Program-made: the position numbers and the translations under genes
Origin: Chara braunii
Taxonomy: Eukaryota > Streptophyta > Charophyceae > Charales > Characeae
Length of the DNA: 42,316 nucleotides
Direction of reading: 5' to 3'
Assembly: GCA_003427395.1 (NCBI GenBank)
Contig: BFEA01000885.1
Coordinates: forward strand, 380,287-422,602
Part shown: piece after piece, positions 1-10,440 of the stretch
Layout of the letters: every line of letters begins with the position of its first letter
Position numbering within the stretch: the stretch's first letter is position 1
The notes under the pieces: model-generated
The model's input: only the letters and a program-made list of their open reading frames with translations
The model's database searches: none
Told to the model about the DNA's origin: nothing

Positions 1-18
1 TGTGTGTGTGTGTGTGTG
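1..18. repeat. (TG)n microsatellite
   Basis: Nine TG dinucleotides open the window, followed by a G-rich stretch to about position 50. The tract probably continues upstream of the window. Confidence 0.9.
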
Positions 19-55
19 CGCGTGTGCTGGGGGGAGGGGAGGGAGGACCCCTCCC

Positions 56-56
<1 letters not shown>

Positions 57-92
<36 letters not shown>
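57..92. repeat. (CAAT)n microsatellite
   Basis: About nine tandem CAAT tetranucleotides. A shorter run of the same unit follows at 103-115, and 116-195 is T-rich low-complexity sequence. No gene is visible. Confidence 0.9.
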
Positions 93-94
<2 letters not shown>

Positions 95-195
95 AAAAAC
101 TATCAATCAATCAAATTTTTTTTTTTCTATTTATTTAATTTTTTTTCTCACATACCAAAAAACATCCCCCCAATTTTTTTTATTTTTTTTTTTAA

Positions 196-385
196 CAGGG
201 GCGTAGAGGCCGACATGCGACGGTCGTGCGCGCGCGCCGTTTTCCCGCGCGCGCCCCCGCCTGGACCGGGGGCGGCCGCGCGGAAACTCGGCCGTGCGAC
301 CTCGGTCGCGCGGCCTCGGCCGCGGGCCTGCGATCGGCCTCCTCGGCCGCCTCCTAGGTTGCAGGATCCGCGGCCTTGGGGGTCA
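196..385. other. GC- and CpG-rich segment, no gene seen
   Basis: An abrupt change from T-rich to very GC-rich sequence with repeated CGGCC/GGCCG and CGCGCG words. Reading frames are open only because of composition, and their translations are low-complexity Arg/Pro/Gly. It ends where LINE-like coding sequence begins, so it is probably the sequence into which the truncated LINE was inserted. Confidence 0.5.
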
Positions 386-1552
386 CATAGCCCTAGGGGA
401 ACTACACGCAGCCTTGTCCCAAATGGGAAATGACAAAGCACCAGGAATCGATGGCTTGTCCAAAGAATTTTGGATCCAATTCTGGCCCATACTGGGAAAT
501 GACCTCCTGAACTTTGTTAATGACAACACGGAAAAAACAGGCCAGGGTCAATCTCTAAGCACCAGCGTAGTCTCACTAGTTTACAAGAAATGTGACAAGG
601 AGGACCTGAAGAACTACAGACCAATCTCACTTCTCACAACGCCCTACAAAATCTTAGCAAAGACCTTAGCAAATAGAATCATAAGACTAACAGTTAAATG
701 CTTTCATATTGACCAAGCAGGATTCATTCCGGGTCAATATATTCTGGATAATGTGATGGCCCTAAACGAGGCTGCAAAGAACATCACAGAAAAACAGATG
801 CAATTGGCGATCTTATTTTTCGATTTCGAAAAGGCCTACGATCAAGTCAATTGGGACTTCCTACACAGTTGTATGGAGAAGATGGGAGTCTGCCCAGACT
901 TCAGAGAGCGGGTAAGAGTGCTAAATGGTGATGCCACGGGCAGGGTGCAAATAAATAGAATACTGTCAGAAACCTATCCGATATCGAGATCGGTCCGCCA
1001 AGGCGACCCCCTTGCACCCCCAATATTCCTGTTCATAATGGAAGCCATTGCATCTTTCCTCCGCAAGGATCCATCCATAGACCGCCTGAATGAGCAAAAC
1101 CACAACCCCCTCCACGACTCCATTCTCCCCACCGCACAGTTGTTCGCAAATGATCTCACGGTCCTCATTCGCGCGAGTAATTCCTCCTTTCAAGCCCTGG
1201 CCTGCGCTATGGAAGCCTTCAGACTCGCCTCATAAATGAAGGTAAACTGGTCAAAAACGGAAGGGTGGTGGCTAGCAGAAGGCACCCCCCCCCAACCTCC
1301 AGACTCATCAACCCCAATGACATGGACCACAGGCGATCAAGCACTCTGATACTTGGGCATTATGGTAAACAGAGATGGCATCGGCAAGGTATGGGAGAGA
1401 CTTTAATCGCCAAAGCAATAACCCGTCTTGCCACCTGCAACAAATCCTAGGCCTCCCTGCTAGGGAGAGCCCTGATTATCAACACATCAGTATTCTCCAC
1501 TCTATGGTACATGGCCTCCATATGGTCCGCTCCCGACGACGACCTGTAGAAG
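386..1552 (+). pseudogene. LINE reverse transcriptase (ORF2 fragment), disrupted
   Basis: This part of ORF2 would copy LINE RNA into DNA at the nicked target. Visible RT blocks include KAPGIDGL, NYRPISLL, QAGFIPGQ, the motif A segment FDFEKAYDQVNW (catalytic Asp kept), the motif B segment RQGDPLAPPIF, and motif C written as FANDLTVL. LINEs normally have F/YADD at motif C, so the first Asp of the metal-binding pair is Asn. The frame then meets a TAA at 1233 inside the expected S-G-L-K block, a TGA at 1347 and another TAA soon after. LINE-like words (YLGI, VNRDG, VWERL) continue across these stops, so they are genuine disruptions. There is no endonuclease domain. I am confident of the family, and the copy is dead. 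Confidence 0.85.
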
Positions 1553-3058
1553 TTGAAGGCTAGAGCCAAGTGTTACCTGTGGACTGGCGACCCCAACAGA
1601 ATCTCCTGCATAAACAAGGTGGTTTGGCAAACTGTTATCAGGAAACCACACGGAGGGGGGCTAGGTATAATCGACCCTAAACAGGAAGCGATCACCCTCC
1701 AAATGAAATGGATAATCAAAATCCTAACCAATCAAGCCCTCCTGTGGACCAAGATGGCTGCAGACAGCATTAGGAATTTGGCACCAGTAGCGTCCCCACC
1801 GAACATGAGTGGCATGTTCTGGATCATGGCAAAGGAATGGACAATCAAATCCGGAAGACCTGCTAGGAGAACCAACCATGTGACCTCCAATCAGCCCCCC
1901 ATCAAACCCGTACCTTACTGGTCACCGATCCTGAAGGCCTGATGCCCGAAAAGAAAGGGTCCCCGAGCAACAAAGAGGAAGTCTTAAAACAGCCCCTATT
2001 CTGCAATCCCTGGATTAAGGACACACAGGGCAGACCATGGACCCTCTGGGCCAAAGACCACAAATGGTTGTCTTGGGTGGAGAGAGGAGTATGGCAGGTC
2101 AAACATCTGTGGTATGAGTACCGAGAAGAATGGTTAACTGAACAGGACCTCCGCACATCCTTAAAAGGGTGCCACCTACTGACCACCAACTTGTCAGAAA
2201 TCGCTCAAGCATTCCCCCCCCATGGACGACCCTCCTTAAAGAGCCACACACGTGGAAACCTGGAGGCTGGGGACTGCTCACCATTCAGACCCCACCAACA
2301 AGAGCTTACCGCTTTGTGACCCAACCGGACCCGACTAACTACCAGGCCAAGTTCATATCCTACCCCATCATCAAACACAATATATACGAACTAGAGGTCC
2401 TAAACAAAACACCACAGAACGAACAAAAACCTACCTTCTCAGGAAGGTTAGAGTCTCTCACAGGAAACCCTAGATCATCTTCCAACCGGAATTTAGTGTT
2501 AAGGAGCTGGAATTCGACCCAAAAGAATGGATATGGGACTTGGGCGATAGCGAGAAGTCTAGGACGCTATCAGAATATGACGTAAAGTTTGGGTATAACC
2601 TCGGACTACAAACCAGGGACCCAAATCCAAGGCTGACAAAGAAATGGAGAAACATACTGAGCCTAGATGACATGATCCCCGTCACCATCCCATGGACCAA
2701 ATACCTTCTCAACAGACCAATCAGAATCCGCAACTTGCAATGGCTGTTAGCACATGCAGCCCTTCCCATTAACCAACAGCTACATACTAGACGGAAACAC
2801 TCCGACCCTGATAGCTCGGACTGCTGCTCAATGTGCAGCAACAACTTTCCCGAAGACATCACACACTGCCTGCTCTTCTGCCCAGAAGCGACATGGGTAT
2901 GGAAGAAGGTCTGCGCGCTGTGGTCGATCCTGTTCGCTTCGCCGCCCCCTGACATTCCCTCTCTCTCTATCCTAATCCTAACTAACATCCCCAGCAACAT
3001 CACAGGCAGCAGGGAAGCATGGCAGAGACGGAAATCAGAAGCAGATGGCGGAGAATAG
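1553..3058 (+). pseudogene. LINE ORF2 C-terminal region with zinc knuckle, frameshifted
   Basis: This is the continuation of LINE ORF2 through three reading frames. 1553-1942 reads as the post-RT block (LWTGDP, VVWQTV, GGGLGIIDP). 1942-2240 reads as the linker (LFCNPWIKD, SWVERGVWQVKHLW). 2200-2500 is in another frame (PHTWKPGGWG). 2450-3058 holds the zf-RVT block RNLQWLLAHAALPINQ followed by CCSMC and HCLLFCP, a Cys/His zinc-binding pattern near the C-terminus. At least three frameshifts are needed to join the parts. The domain order matches plant L1-type ORF2. The function of the knuckle, probably RNA or DNA binding during integration, is family knowledge rather than visible here. Confidence 0.75.
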
Positions 3059-3603
3059 TCAACTCTATAAGACACAGACCAGAAGGACAAGCAACCAAGA
3101 AACAGACCTTCATGAGGAACTGGCTGCTAAAGGGCAAGGTGGCGACGATAGTTGACAACAGGTTGAAATGGAAGAAATGGCACCAGGCCCAATCATGAAG
3201 TACATAAGGTTTCCTGCCAGGTGCCCTGGCACAAGACCAAGAAGGCCCCGAAGGAGGATCAACAACAGGGCAAACCCGACACACAATGAAGGACAAGGAC
3301 AAGCACTAGAACACTGAGCGGACCCCCCCACTCTTCTCGTAGGGACTCGTTCGACAGGCTGTGAATAGAAGCCTGAGAGGAACAAGTGGTCAGGGCAAGC
3401 TGACAGTCAATCCTCCTCAGAAGGAGTAATCAATGCTGGTCAGGGTTCCTTCGGCCAGACGGAAGGAAGCGTTGAGTGGGTGAAATGATGTATTCTTTTG
3501 ACTTGCCGGGGGAATAGGAACCGGACTGACGCTCCCCAGAATGGACATGGAGCCAGGACCATAAGGACCTGTTTCAAAACAAAAAAGAAAAAAAAAAAAA
3601 GAA

Positions 3604-4740
3604 TCAATGTCCGAATCCCTCTTCTACTGTCAGCACAACAAGAGGTCTATCATAGCCATGGCCACGCTCCTCTCTCTCTCTTCGTACAGGCCTAGGCTAT
3701 GGCAGACTACTAAGGGCCTTGCCCTGACCTGCAAAAGACTATGCAAAAGCAGCTATGTCCTCTTCCTCTCAGGTCGCCATGCCTGCCTCTGCCTCAAAGC
3801 TTCTTGATGCAGCGCTACCCCAACTGGGGCCTTCCGGATGCAGCGCCTACCAAGGTGGTGGACATGGCATCCACCATAGTCAGGTAAGTGCCTCTGGCAC
3901 TCCCCTCTCCTAGTCGCCTCGTTCCTCCTCGTCCCATCAGGCGCTCTCCACCATAGCCAAGGTGGAAGCCCTGGCGCGTTTCCCCCCAGCGCTGCACACT
4001 AGCGCTCTCCACCAGGTGCTCCAGCAGCATGGCGCCCAAACTCGCACACTGCAAACGAAGAGGAGCAACTCACTCCTCCTGGAGATATATCGGGCAACCA
4101 GCCGCACGGCCGGTTGCTTCGACGCGAGGCACTCAATGCCTTGCGGCCTCCGGGCCACCGGTATCTCCTCCTCTTGGAGGGAAACATCATTGCAGGCTCT
4201 GATATCGTCCGCACAGGCCCTAGACTAAGGCTACATGGACTGGTACCCACCTAGACCTAGCCTACCACTACTGGCCCTCTAAAAATACAATGACTACTTC
4301 TTCTCGGCCTACTGCTACTCAAGTACCTATGGGCCTACACTACCGGGCCCTACGGCCACTTGAGTATTTTTCCCCACTGCAACCCCAAAGTCACGGCCAC
4401 AGGTAAGTACCGGCCCTATGGCCACTTGAGTATTTTTCCCCACTGCAACCCCAAAGTCACGGCCACAGGTAAGTACCGTCCCGACGGACCTCCAAACAAA
4501 CACATGCCTTGGCGGGCCACACACACACTCAGGCCGACAAGCACTCGGACAGGCACGCAGACCAGCAAACATGCACATATCAGACCTAGAAAATTCAGCA
4601 AAAAGCGGGAATCTCAGCAAGGCATACATTCCGGCAGCAAAACTCAGAATTCAGCTGTGTTCTCAGTCCGTATTTTGGCAGGTCCTTACACTACCACCCC
4701 TTCAAGAGCGAGGTCCCTTCGAGCGAGTAACTCAAGCTGA
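3604..4740 (+). repeat. Dispersed repeat R1, copy 1
   Basis: About 1.1 kb that recurs, diverged, at 34236-35616. Shared landmarks include CAGCACAACAAGAGGTC near the start, CTTCTTGATGCAGCGCTACC, a CTCTCCACCAG block, GACCTAGCCTACCACTACT, and a common end at TTTTGGCAGGT. No coding sequence is credible, since the open frames are not conserved between copies. The class is unknown; it could be an LTR or the untranslated part of a larger element. Copy 1 begins directly after the LINE A-tail. Strand is given only as the orientation shared by the two copies. Confidence 0.7.
4346..4477. repeat. 66-bp tandem duplication inside R1 copy 1
   Basis: Two adjacent 66-bp units (4346-4411, 4412-4477) are nearly identical. 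Each ends in CACAGGTAAGTACC, which fits the plant 5' splice-site consensus. R1 copy 2 has a single unit here, so the duplication arose after the copies separated. Confidence 0.9.
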
Positions 4741-5060
4741 GTCCCTGCTAAACACACCTTTTTTTTTTTCTTTTTTTTTTTTGATTGAAACATTGTGGTT
4801 GGGCGTGGGGGAGGTGCTGATAAGAGCAGACACCCCCTCCATGTACCCTATTTGCATATGGCTCCGTTCCATTGGTGGGGAGCTGCACCTGCTGGAAACC
4901 GGGTCCAGCGTCCCTTGACATTAAAGATAGGGAGCCAGAGGTATGAATGCTGTGCGCCTGGTTTTGCAGGCCCTCTGCCATGTGAAACGATGTTGAGACC
5001 CCTCCCAGGAGCCCCCAATAATGTTGTGGTTACAGTGTCAAATGTGTCATGACTGAGGCC
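4741..5060. other. No gene seen; poly-T tract and unidentified sequence
   Basis: A T11-C-T12 tract lies at 4759-4782, followed by non-coding sequence without recognisable motifs. It may belong to the 3' end or LTR of chromovirus C, whose integrase ends at about 5560 on the minus strand, but no matching second LTR was recognised on the other side of the nest. Confidence 0.4.
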
Positions 5061-5448
5061 CCTACTGCAGAGCACCACAGCTCTTTAGCTCTTGCTTTCC
5101 TCGGTTCTGTTTTGGCTTGCCCCAGTCCGATCCACTTACGCGAAGCTGCTTCTGCTTGAGGCTTCCACCAGCTAGAAAAACCCTCCCAGAACCCCTGAAA
5201 CCATATGAGTGTTCTGCTGGCAAGCCAGTGTTGTCGATGCTATGCTGCCTGGTCCCTACTGCAGGGCCCCGCTGCAGCTTAACTCTTGCATTCGTCGGTT
5301 CTGTTTCACCTTGTACCAGTCTGATCAACCTACGGGGAGTTGCTTCTGCCTGAGGCTTCAAACAACTAGGATAGCCCTCCCAGTACTCCGGAAACCATAT
5401 GAGAGTTCTGGTTGCAATGTTGTGTCGACAGTCCCATGTTCCAACGCT
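5061..5448. repeat. 194-bp diverged tandem repeat
   Basis: Two units of 194 bp start at CCTACTGCAG (5061 and 5255). They share CGGTTCTGTTT, GAGGCTTC, CCCTCCCAG and ACCATATGAG at the same offsets. A third partial unit seems to begin near 5410. It lies immediately 3' of the chromovirus C integrase on the minus strand, so it may be part of that element's 3' untranslated region or LTR. Confidence 0.8.
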
Positions 5449-5452
5449 CCTG

Positions 5453-6660
5453 CTACAAAACTGCCTCGCGTTGATTCCGGTATCTCTCGGAGTTGGCACG
5501 TGTCTCAGATGGCCAGCAGGCAAGGTGGCCACATGTTAAGCAAAGATTTCGTGTATACTCAGTAGCAGTGAGTTTCGCAGAGATTGTTGGAACGACATCA
5601 GAAACTATCTTTCGTTCATACGCTTTGACAATGCGAGCTGCACTCTTCAGCAATTCCTTCTTTGAAATCCAATAGAGATCATCTAACGGGGGATACATAG
5701 AGTGAGCTTGATACTGTCTGTTACATCCCTTACCAGTGTGAATGACAATCCTGTCTATCTCGTGACCACCATTCATTACACGAGGGATCACAGGCTCTCG
5801 ATAATCAAAGGAAGTAGGAGCAAGATACGGAAACCGTTTAGATGCGTGGAAGACTGGATACGTGCACATATGGTCTAAACTTCTCATCACCCACCACCTT
5901 CAGAACCATCCATGGACCGTAGTAGAGAGGGAGAGGTTTGCGTGACACCCCCTCTTCTTCCGAAAACTCAGACATCTTGACCCAAACATAACTTCGCACT
6001 TCGAATGGCGAAGGTCGACGCTTTTTATTTGCATGATGAATCATGGGATGCTGTTGCTTGGTTTATTGCTGCAATGGCAACTTTGAGCAAACGACCGTAT
6101 TTGGCGTTGTAGCCAGGCATGCCAGGCGTCAAACCAGGCTGCTGTTCAGGGAACAAGTAAGATAGAGGGTTGTGTATCTTCCAATCGAAATGCAGCCTGT
6201 TCGGTGCCATACCCGTGGAGGAGTGAATGGAGTTGTTGTACCACCCCTTCACTGTATACAACTCTTCATCCCACATCTCCTGATCGAGAATAATAAGAGC
6301 AAGGAGAAGTGTCACTGTCTGGTTGATTTCCTCAGCCAAACCATTGGATTCGAGATGTCGACCAGATGTCATCTTCAGTTTGATGTCGCAGAGTTGGGAA
6401 GTGAAGTCCTTCCAATGTGTACTTATGAATCTGGTGTCCCTATCACTCACAAGAGTCTTCGGGGGCCCATAGTACAAAATGTACTTAATCACCATCATTT
6501 GCGAATACCCATTCTTACTCAACTTACCCATGTATGTAGAGACGGACTCTCTGGTACGGTCGGTAATGGGAAGAGGATTCAGCAGCCCCATAGGCTTTAG
6601 GCTTTTGCCAAGATGGTTTGATCCGTTGACATACTTAACATTCGGCCACAAACCTGTAAG
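5453..6660 (-). pseudogene. Chromovirus C integrase with chromodomain-like tail, disrupted
   Basis: The enzyme would insert retrotransposon cDNA into the genome, and the tail would bind chromatin. On the minus strand, 6651-6025 gives GLLNPLPI, then YYGPPKTLVSDRDTRF (second catalytic Asp) and HLESNGLAEEINQ (catalytic Glu region), then WYNNSIHSSTGMAPN. Between them the segment expected to hold the first catalytic Asp is missing: RESVSTYMGK runs almost directly into MVIKYILYYGPP. 6044-5838 carries RRPSPFEVRSYVWVK and the GPF/Y-like LYYGPWMVLKVVGD. 5890-5560 carries YPVFHASK and the chromodomain-like GGHEIDRIVIH ... LDDLYWISKKELLKSA. At least two frameshifts separate these pieces. It cannot encode an active integrase. 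Confidence 0.8.
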
Positions 6661-7107
6661 CAGATCCTTTCATTATGGGCTAATCAAACTGTTGTAGTAG
6701 ACTTTCGTATGTCTTCTCAAAACCGAAGTGTCCACTCCGATCATGAACCAAATCCAAGAAGTGAGTACGGAGAGGCTTATGGTTGGGAACACAATCGGTC
6801 ATTCTTTCCCTAGCATCGGAAAATCAAACCCTCACACTTATGGGAATTAGGATGGCTACTTGGGTCCGCCTTGAGCTGCTCGAGTATTGGACTGAGGGCC
6901 GGATCCTTGGCAGTTTGCTCTACTAGTTCCTCCTTTAGTTTCATTTGGAGGTCGTAGGAGTTCACGAGGCATGTCATATACTTTGGGTTGCGAGACAGTG
7001 CATCAGTAACTCGATTATAACAATCATTCTTGTGCTACAATTCGACATAAAAAACATCAATTTCATGCAACCAACTGGTCAATGTTGTAGATGGATTATT
7101 CTGTATT
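6661..7107 (-). pseudogene. Chromovirus C RNase H end and integrase N-terminal linker, degenerate
   Basis: On the minus strand the sequence from 7107 downward reads NPSTTLTSWLHEIDVFYVEL, a stop, then NRVTDALSRNPKY, the signature at the end of gypsy RNase H domains (R-V-A-D-A-L-S-R). The following text (LVNSYDLQMKLKEELVEQT, KDPALSPILEQLK) is the usual linker to the integrase. The His/Cys zinc-binding module follows in broken frames. The upstream half of the same RNase H is 17 kb away at 24387-24490, on the far side of the nested insertions. Confidence 0.7.
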
Positions 7108-7111
7108 TTAA

Positions 7112-7129
7112 ACCACCACCCTACCCGAC
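7112..7129 (+). repeat. Left terminal inverted repeat of the TTAA transposon
   Basis: ACCACCACCCTACCCGAC, preceded by TTAA at 7108-7111. It matches the right end in inverted orientation at 16 of 18 positions. Confidence 0.85.
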
Positions 7130-7149
7130 GTTGGAAATTCGGGGGACCG

Positions 7150-7550
7150 GTAGCATAGTTTGGAGACCCGACAGAGTGGCAAAAATGGAAAATCAGGCGG
7201 ATTGCCGCCACCACTTATTTCGTGGTTGAAATTATAATTATTATTCTTTTAATATTTTTCCTGGAAAGATAACCACCAAATTTACAAACCCTCCAAGTTT
7301 CAGATTTTTTAACTAGGTTACCAGATGTATGATAGAAGACGTTTCCCGAAGATGTCTCCATCAGACGTCCGGCGAGGGAGTTGTTCGGAATCCCGGACAA
7401 CTCATTTTTTCCAAAATAAAAAGCAAAAGAAAAAAAATAATTGGGGGGGGGCCTGTGCTACATCAAGTGACCCCATACAAAAAAATCAGCTCATTTGGAG
7501 CAAGAAAAAAAAAATGCAAAACATCGGGAAAGGGGGTTTGGGGGGGGTGG
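7150..7550. other. Left arm of the TTAA transposon, non-coding
   Basis: It contains one copy of a subterminal repeat block (GAGTGGCAAAAATGGAAAAT ... TACAAACCCTCCAA ... TTTCAG, about 7175-7310). Two further diverged copies lie in the right arm at about 23900-24040 and 24100-24225. An A-rich, then G-rich tract (7500-7550) abuts chromovirus B. No coding sequence is seen. Confidence 0.7.
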
Positions 7551-8430
7551 TGCAATGAACCCAGATGGCGAAGATACTTGTCAACAATGCCAACCCATAT
7601 AGATATCAACCTGCTGATGAATGTCAAATAATCATAATTGTGTCCAGATGGAATGAGATTGGAAATCATACACAGACGAAGGAGATAGAGGGGAGAATAG
7701 ACTGAGAAGGGAGAAATCAACAATGCCCACTCCTGCTTCGGGCTCCCACCCATCTCGCCACCTTAATAATCAATAACCCGAACACAAATCTGAAGTTCTC
7801 TCTCAATGTGCCACGTGGCACGTCAGCCTGTCCTCATCAGCGAACTGGAGAATGTCGACATCAAGATATCAGGTACGTACCTACGATAACCCCACAGTCT
7901 TGATCTCCTTCCGAAGTGACGATGAATCAGAACAACACTATCAATCACGTAGCCCTGCCACATCAGAGTACATGTGGCAGCAACCACGTCAGCGGCGGCG
8001 CGTGGCAGCTGCCACGTCAGCATGCCAAGAAGACAATTGCCAGCCAGCCACCATGCCAACCAGTAGCACGTCGCCGTCTCTTCTCATATGCCAGCATAGA
8101 GCCAGCGTCCCGCCAGTGTCGCAGCGTCGCACCAGCGTCAAAGTCAACGCGTGACGTCAGCATTGACACAAGACTGAATGAATGTCAAAGCTAGGAAGTC
8201 AGCTCTTATGTAGTGTTGACGCGGGGTCTGGACCCCGGATGCTGTATCCCTCAGCCGTTCAGATCTCAATGCGAATGAGGGCCCAGATTGGCCTGAAACC
8301 GAATTCCCTCCGCCCTAGATGTTGTCTGGGTACCTGCGCACAACAAGTGAGTGTATCCAACCAAGGGCCTGGGTGCGGTACCGTTGACTCTACAGTTGAC
8401 TTTGACTCTTGAATTTCCTGTGAGCAGCGT
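7551..8430 (-). repeat. Chromovirus B 3' LTR, downstream 880 bp
   Basis: It matches the 5' LTR from its inner end (TGCAATGAACCC, 7551 and 22477) through TTTGACTCTTGAATTTCCTG. Similarity stops at 8430, and the missing 140 bp are found at 15807-15946. The copy is otherwise collinear with the 5' LTR, with scattered substitutions and a few small gaps. Confidence 0.92.
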
Positions 8431-8871
8431 TGTCGGCGCGAATATCTTGACAAGGGTATCCGCCCTGGTTTTTGCAAGTGACAAAAAGCCAAATTAATTT
8501 GGTGTCTTTAAGCGTCTACGCGGACCGCGGTGCTCATCCGTACGCAGGCTAAGGGTTGTCTTAATAAAGGAGGCGAGTGGGCACGCAGTTTTAGGCGCAC
8601 GTTGATTTTTTCTCTTTGTGTTTGATTAAGGAACCGGCATAGTTGACCGGCTTGATTTTTTTTTGGTTACCGATTAGACTAAGGATTAAGAGGTTGACTG
8701 CGTTCTCCATGCCTAACCGGCGGTAGGTCGGGCGCCCAGGATGGGGCGTGTGTGGTAGCCACGGCGCAGCTTAGGTATGTCGGCGTGGCGGTTAAGTAGT
8801 CGTAGTCCGGAACGTAGGTAGAAGTGTGGCCCAGGGCGTTTTCTTGGCCCGGGGCACGATGCACACCGCCT

Positions 8872-8879
8872 TATATAGA
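8872..8879 (+). promoter_or_regulatory. TATA-box-like site in the insert
   Basis: TATATAGA in a GC-rich setting about 440 bp inside the left end of the insert. The position and context resemble the promoter of an LTR or of a non-coding transcript reading toward the hairpin arrays. No transcript evidence is available, so this is weak. Confidence 0.35.
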
Positions 8880-9129
8880 AATTGGCACACGCTGGTCTCA
8901 GGCTTGGGCTTAGCCCTATAGGTTACGACATTGGACTCTGGATACACAAGTGCGGGGATCGAGGCCAGCGGGGCGACAACGCAGGAGCAATGGTAGTGTG
9001 AAGGGACTGAGGGGTCGAGGGCTCGGCGGGGCTATCCCCCTTGGTTTTGCCATCGGCAGCGCCCGATCGGTGGTGACACTTTCTAAGTACTTCTTTTTAG
9101 CATCATATTTTTTATTATCTTATTGTACT

Positions 9130-9161
9130 CCGGCGTGTCGTTGACCCGGACACGACGCCGG
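9130..9161. other. Two-step hairpin in the insert
   Basis: CCGGC/GCCGG encloses GTGTC/GACAC, with a 3-base bulge (GAC) on the right side and a 9-base loop. It gives a ten-pair stem in 32 bases. Confidence 0.6.
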
Positions 9162-9199
9162 ACCTGCGGGAACTGTGATCAAGCTTTTTTGATGGGCCA

Positions 9200-9777
9200 G
9201 GCACTATTCCCCACCCCCTTTCGGTCCCCTTTTCCTAAGAGCTCTTAATGCCGCCCGAGGGGAGGGGCCAACGACATACCTTTGAGTAACTAGCGGTGGG
9301 TCCGGTCGGGCAGCGTTAGGCAGCAGCGGGAGGAAACAGTAGCACAGCGCAGGATAGGACCAGCGAGTAGATAGCGCAGTAGGTGACGGGCGCTAGGCAG
9401 ATGGAACGAGGCTGGTCGGGCAACGCTCTGTGACGGCGAACGGAGCAACAATGCCGCAGAGACGGGCGCTAGCAAGAAGGAAAGACAAGTGGGCGGAGAA
9501 ACGACGAGCGGAGCGCAGTAAGGAGGAATGGCTGAACCTGGCCCGGATCGTCACCCGGATACATTCGGAGGAGTGATGGGCGCTGGAGTGAAGTAGCGAG
9601 ATAGCGGGTGAGGGCGACGGGGGAGCGGACGGGCATATTAGGCGGCATCAGATGTTGTCGGTCCGAGGAAGTAAAACGGGAAATGAACCCAGACGCGGAG
9701 CGGTGCCGGGTGCATGTAAACGAAGACAAAGATGGTGTAGGCGGAGGGAAGGTTGGGCGCAGGCTGAAACGAGTAAG
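9200..9777. other. No gene seen (insert)
   Basis: GC-rich, purine-rich sequence with frequent GCGA/CGAG words on the plus strand. The few open frames are short and compositional. Nothing is recognised. Confidence 0.5.
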
Positions 9778-10440
9778 GTGCTCGATTCTTAATGGAATCG
9801 AGCAAGGCAAGGCTTGAGACTGAGGTTTTAGGCGAGGGCGAATCTGAATTCGTGGTTAGAATTAGTATTTAGTAGAATAGGGAGGTGGGGAAGAAAGTCG
9901 TGCGCGAAGTGGCCGGAGATGGTGTCGGGGAAGAAAGTTGGGGTAAAAGGTTGTGTGGTTCGGTCATTTCTCGACCGATTTCGGCCATTCAAGATGCTTT
10001 CTGGAAGATCTGACGGTGGGCGACTCGAATGGTGCGATCGGAATCCGCAATGGGATAGCGAATTGGTCGGTATGGAAGGATAGAGCTGCGAGAGAGCGAC
10101 GAGAGTAGAAGTGGCGAGGGGAAAGACGTGTAACTCTCCCGATTCGTGATGAAATCGGGCAAGAGAAGGGACGAATCTAATGTTTTGGATGTGGGCGAGT
10201 TCGAATTTGGGGTTAGTTTGGTATGAGAATTAGCAAGGAGAAAGTTAGTGGGAAGCTAGTCTGCGCGAAGGTTTCTGGAAGTGACTATGAAAAAAGGTGG
10301 ATACGAGAAGCGGCTGATTCTCGATGAAATCGACTGAGGGAAAGTAGATTGTGGAAGTCTTCGGCCCCTGCAACTTCAAATTCGTTGCTAGTTCTAGCGA
10401 TAGATTAGTAGGATTAGAGGTAAAAAGAAAAGAAGATGCT
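9778..10440. repeat. Three diverged repeats, each headed by a hairpin
   Basis: Units start near 9781, 10138 and 10315. Each begins with a stem-loop of the type CGATTC-loop-GAATCG: CTCGATTC/GAATCGAG at 9781-9802, CCCGATT/AATCGGG at 10138-10159, and a weaker third at 10315-10332. Each is then followed by similar text including a TTCGAATT/TGAATTCGT/CAAATTCGT word and a TTAG-rich stretch. The first two also share a TGCGCGAAG word. Spacing is 357 and about 177 bp. The units are too diverged for recent duplication, and the stem bases differ between them while pairing is kept. There is no coding sequence. Confidence 0.6.

Larger units (their letters stand above)
386..3602 (+). mobile_element. 5'-truncated L1-like LINE retrotransposon
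   Basis: A non-LTR retrotransposon remnant of about 3.2 kb. The sequence shows, in order, a reverse transcriptase domain from just before the KAPGIDGL motif, the post-RT linker, a C-terminal zinc-knuckle (zf-RVT) region, a 3' untranslated region of about 500 bp, and an A-rich tail at 3577-3602. The apurinic endonuclease domain and ORF1 expected upstream are absent, so the copy is 5'-truncated, as LINEs usually are after incomplete target-primed reverse transcription. Reading frames are broken by stops and frameshifts, so it cannot be autonomous. No convincing target-site duplication was found; the 5' boundary is uncertain by about 20 bp. Confidence 0.85.
5453..7111 (-). mobile_element. Chromovirus C, 3' portion (interrupted element)
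   Basis: This is the downstream part of an old Ty3/gypsy element on the minus strand: the end of RNase H, the integrase and a chromodomain-like tail. The upstream part resumes at 24387. The two were once contiguous: the RNase H text stops at SDHETLKWI on the right side and resumes at about LKIQNNPSTTLTSWLHEID on the left side, with a DNA transposon and TTAA duplications between them. Frames are broken throughout. Confidence 0.8.

Noticed and set aside
2-441. Open frames in the first 440 bases on both strands
   Set aside because: They translate microsatellite, poly-T and GC-rich low-complexity sequence.
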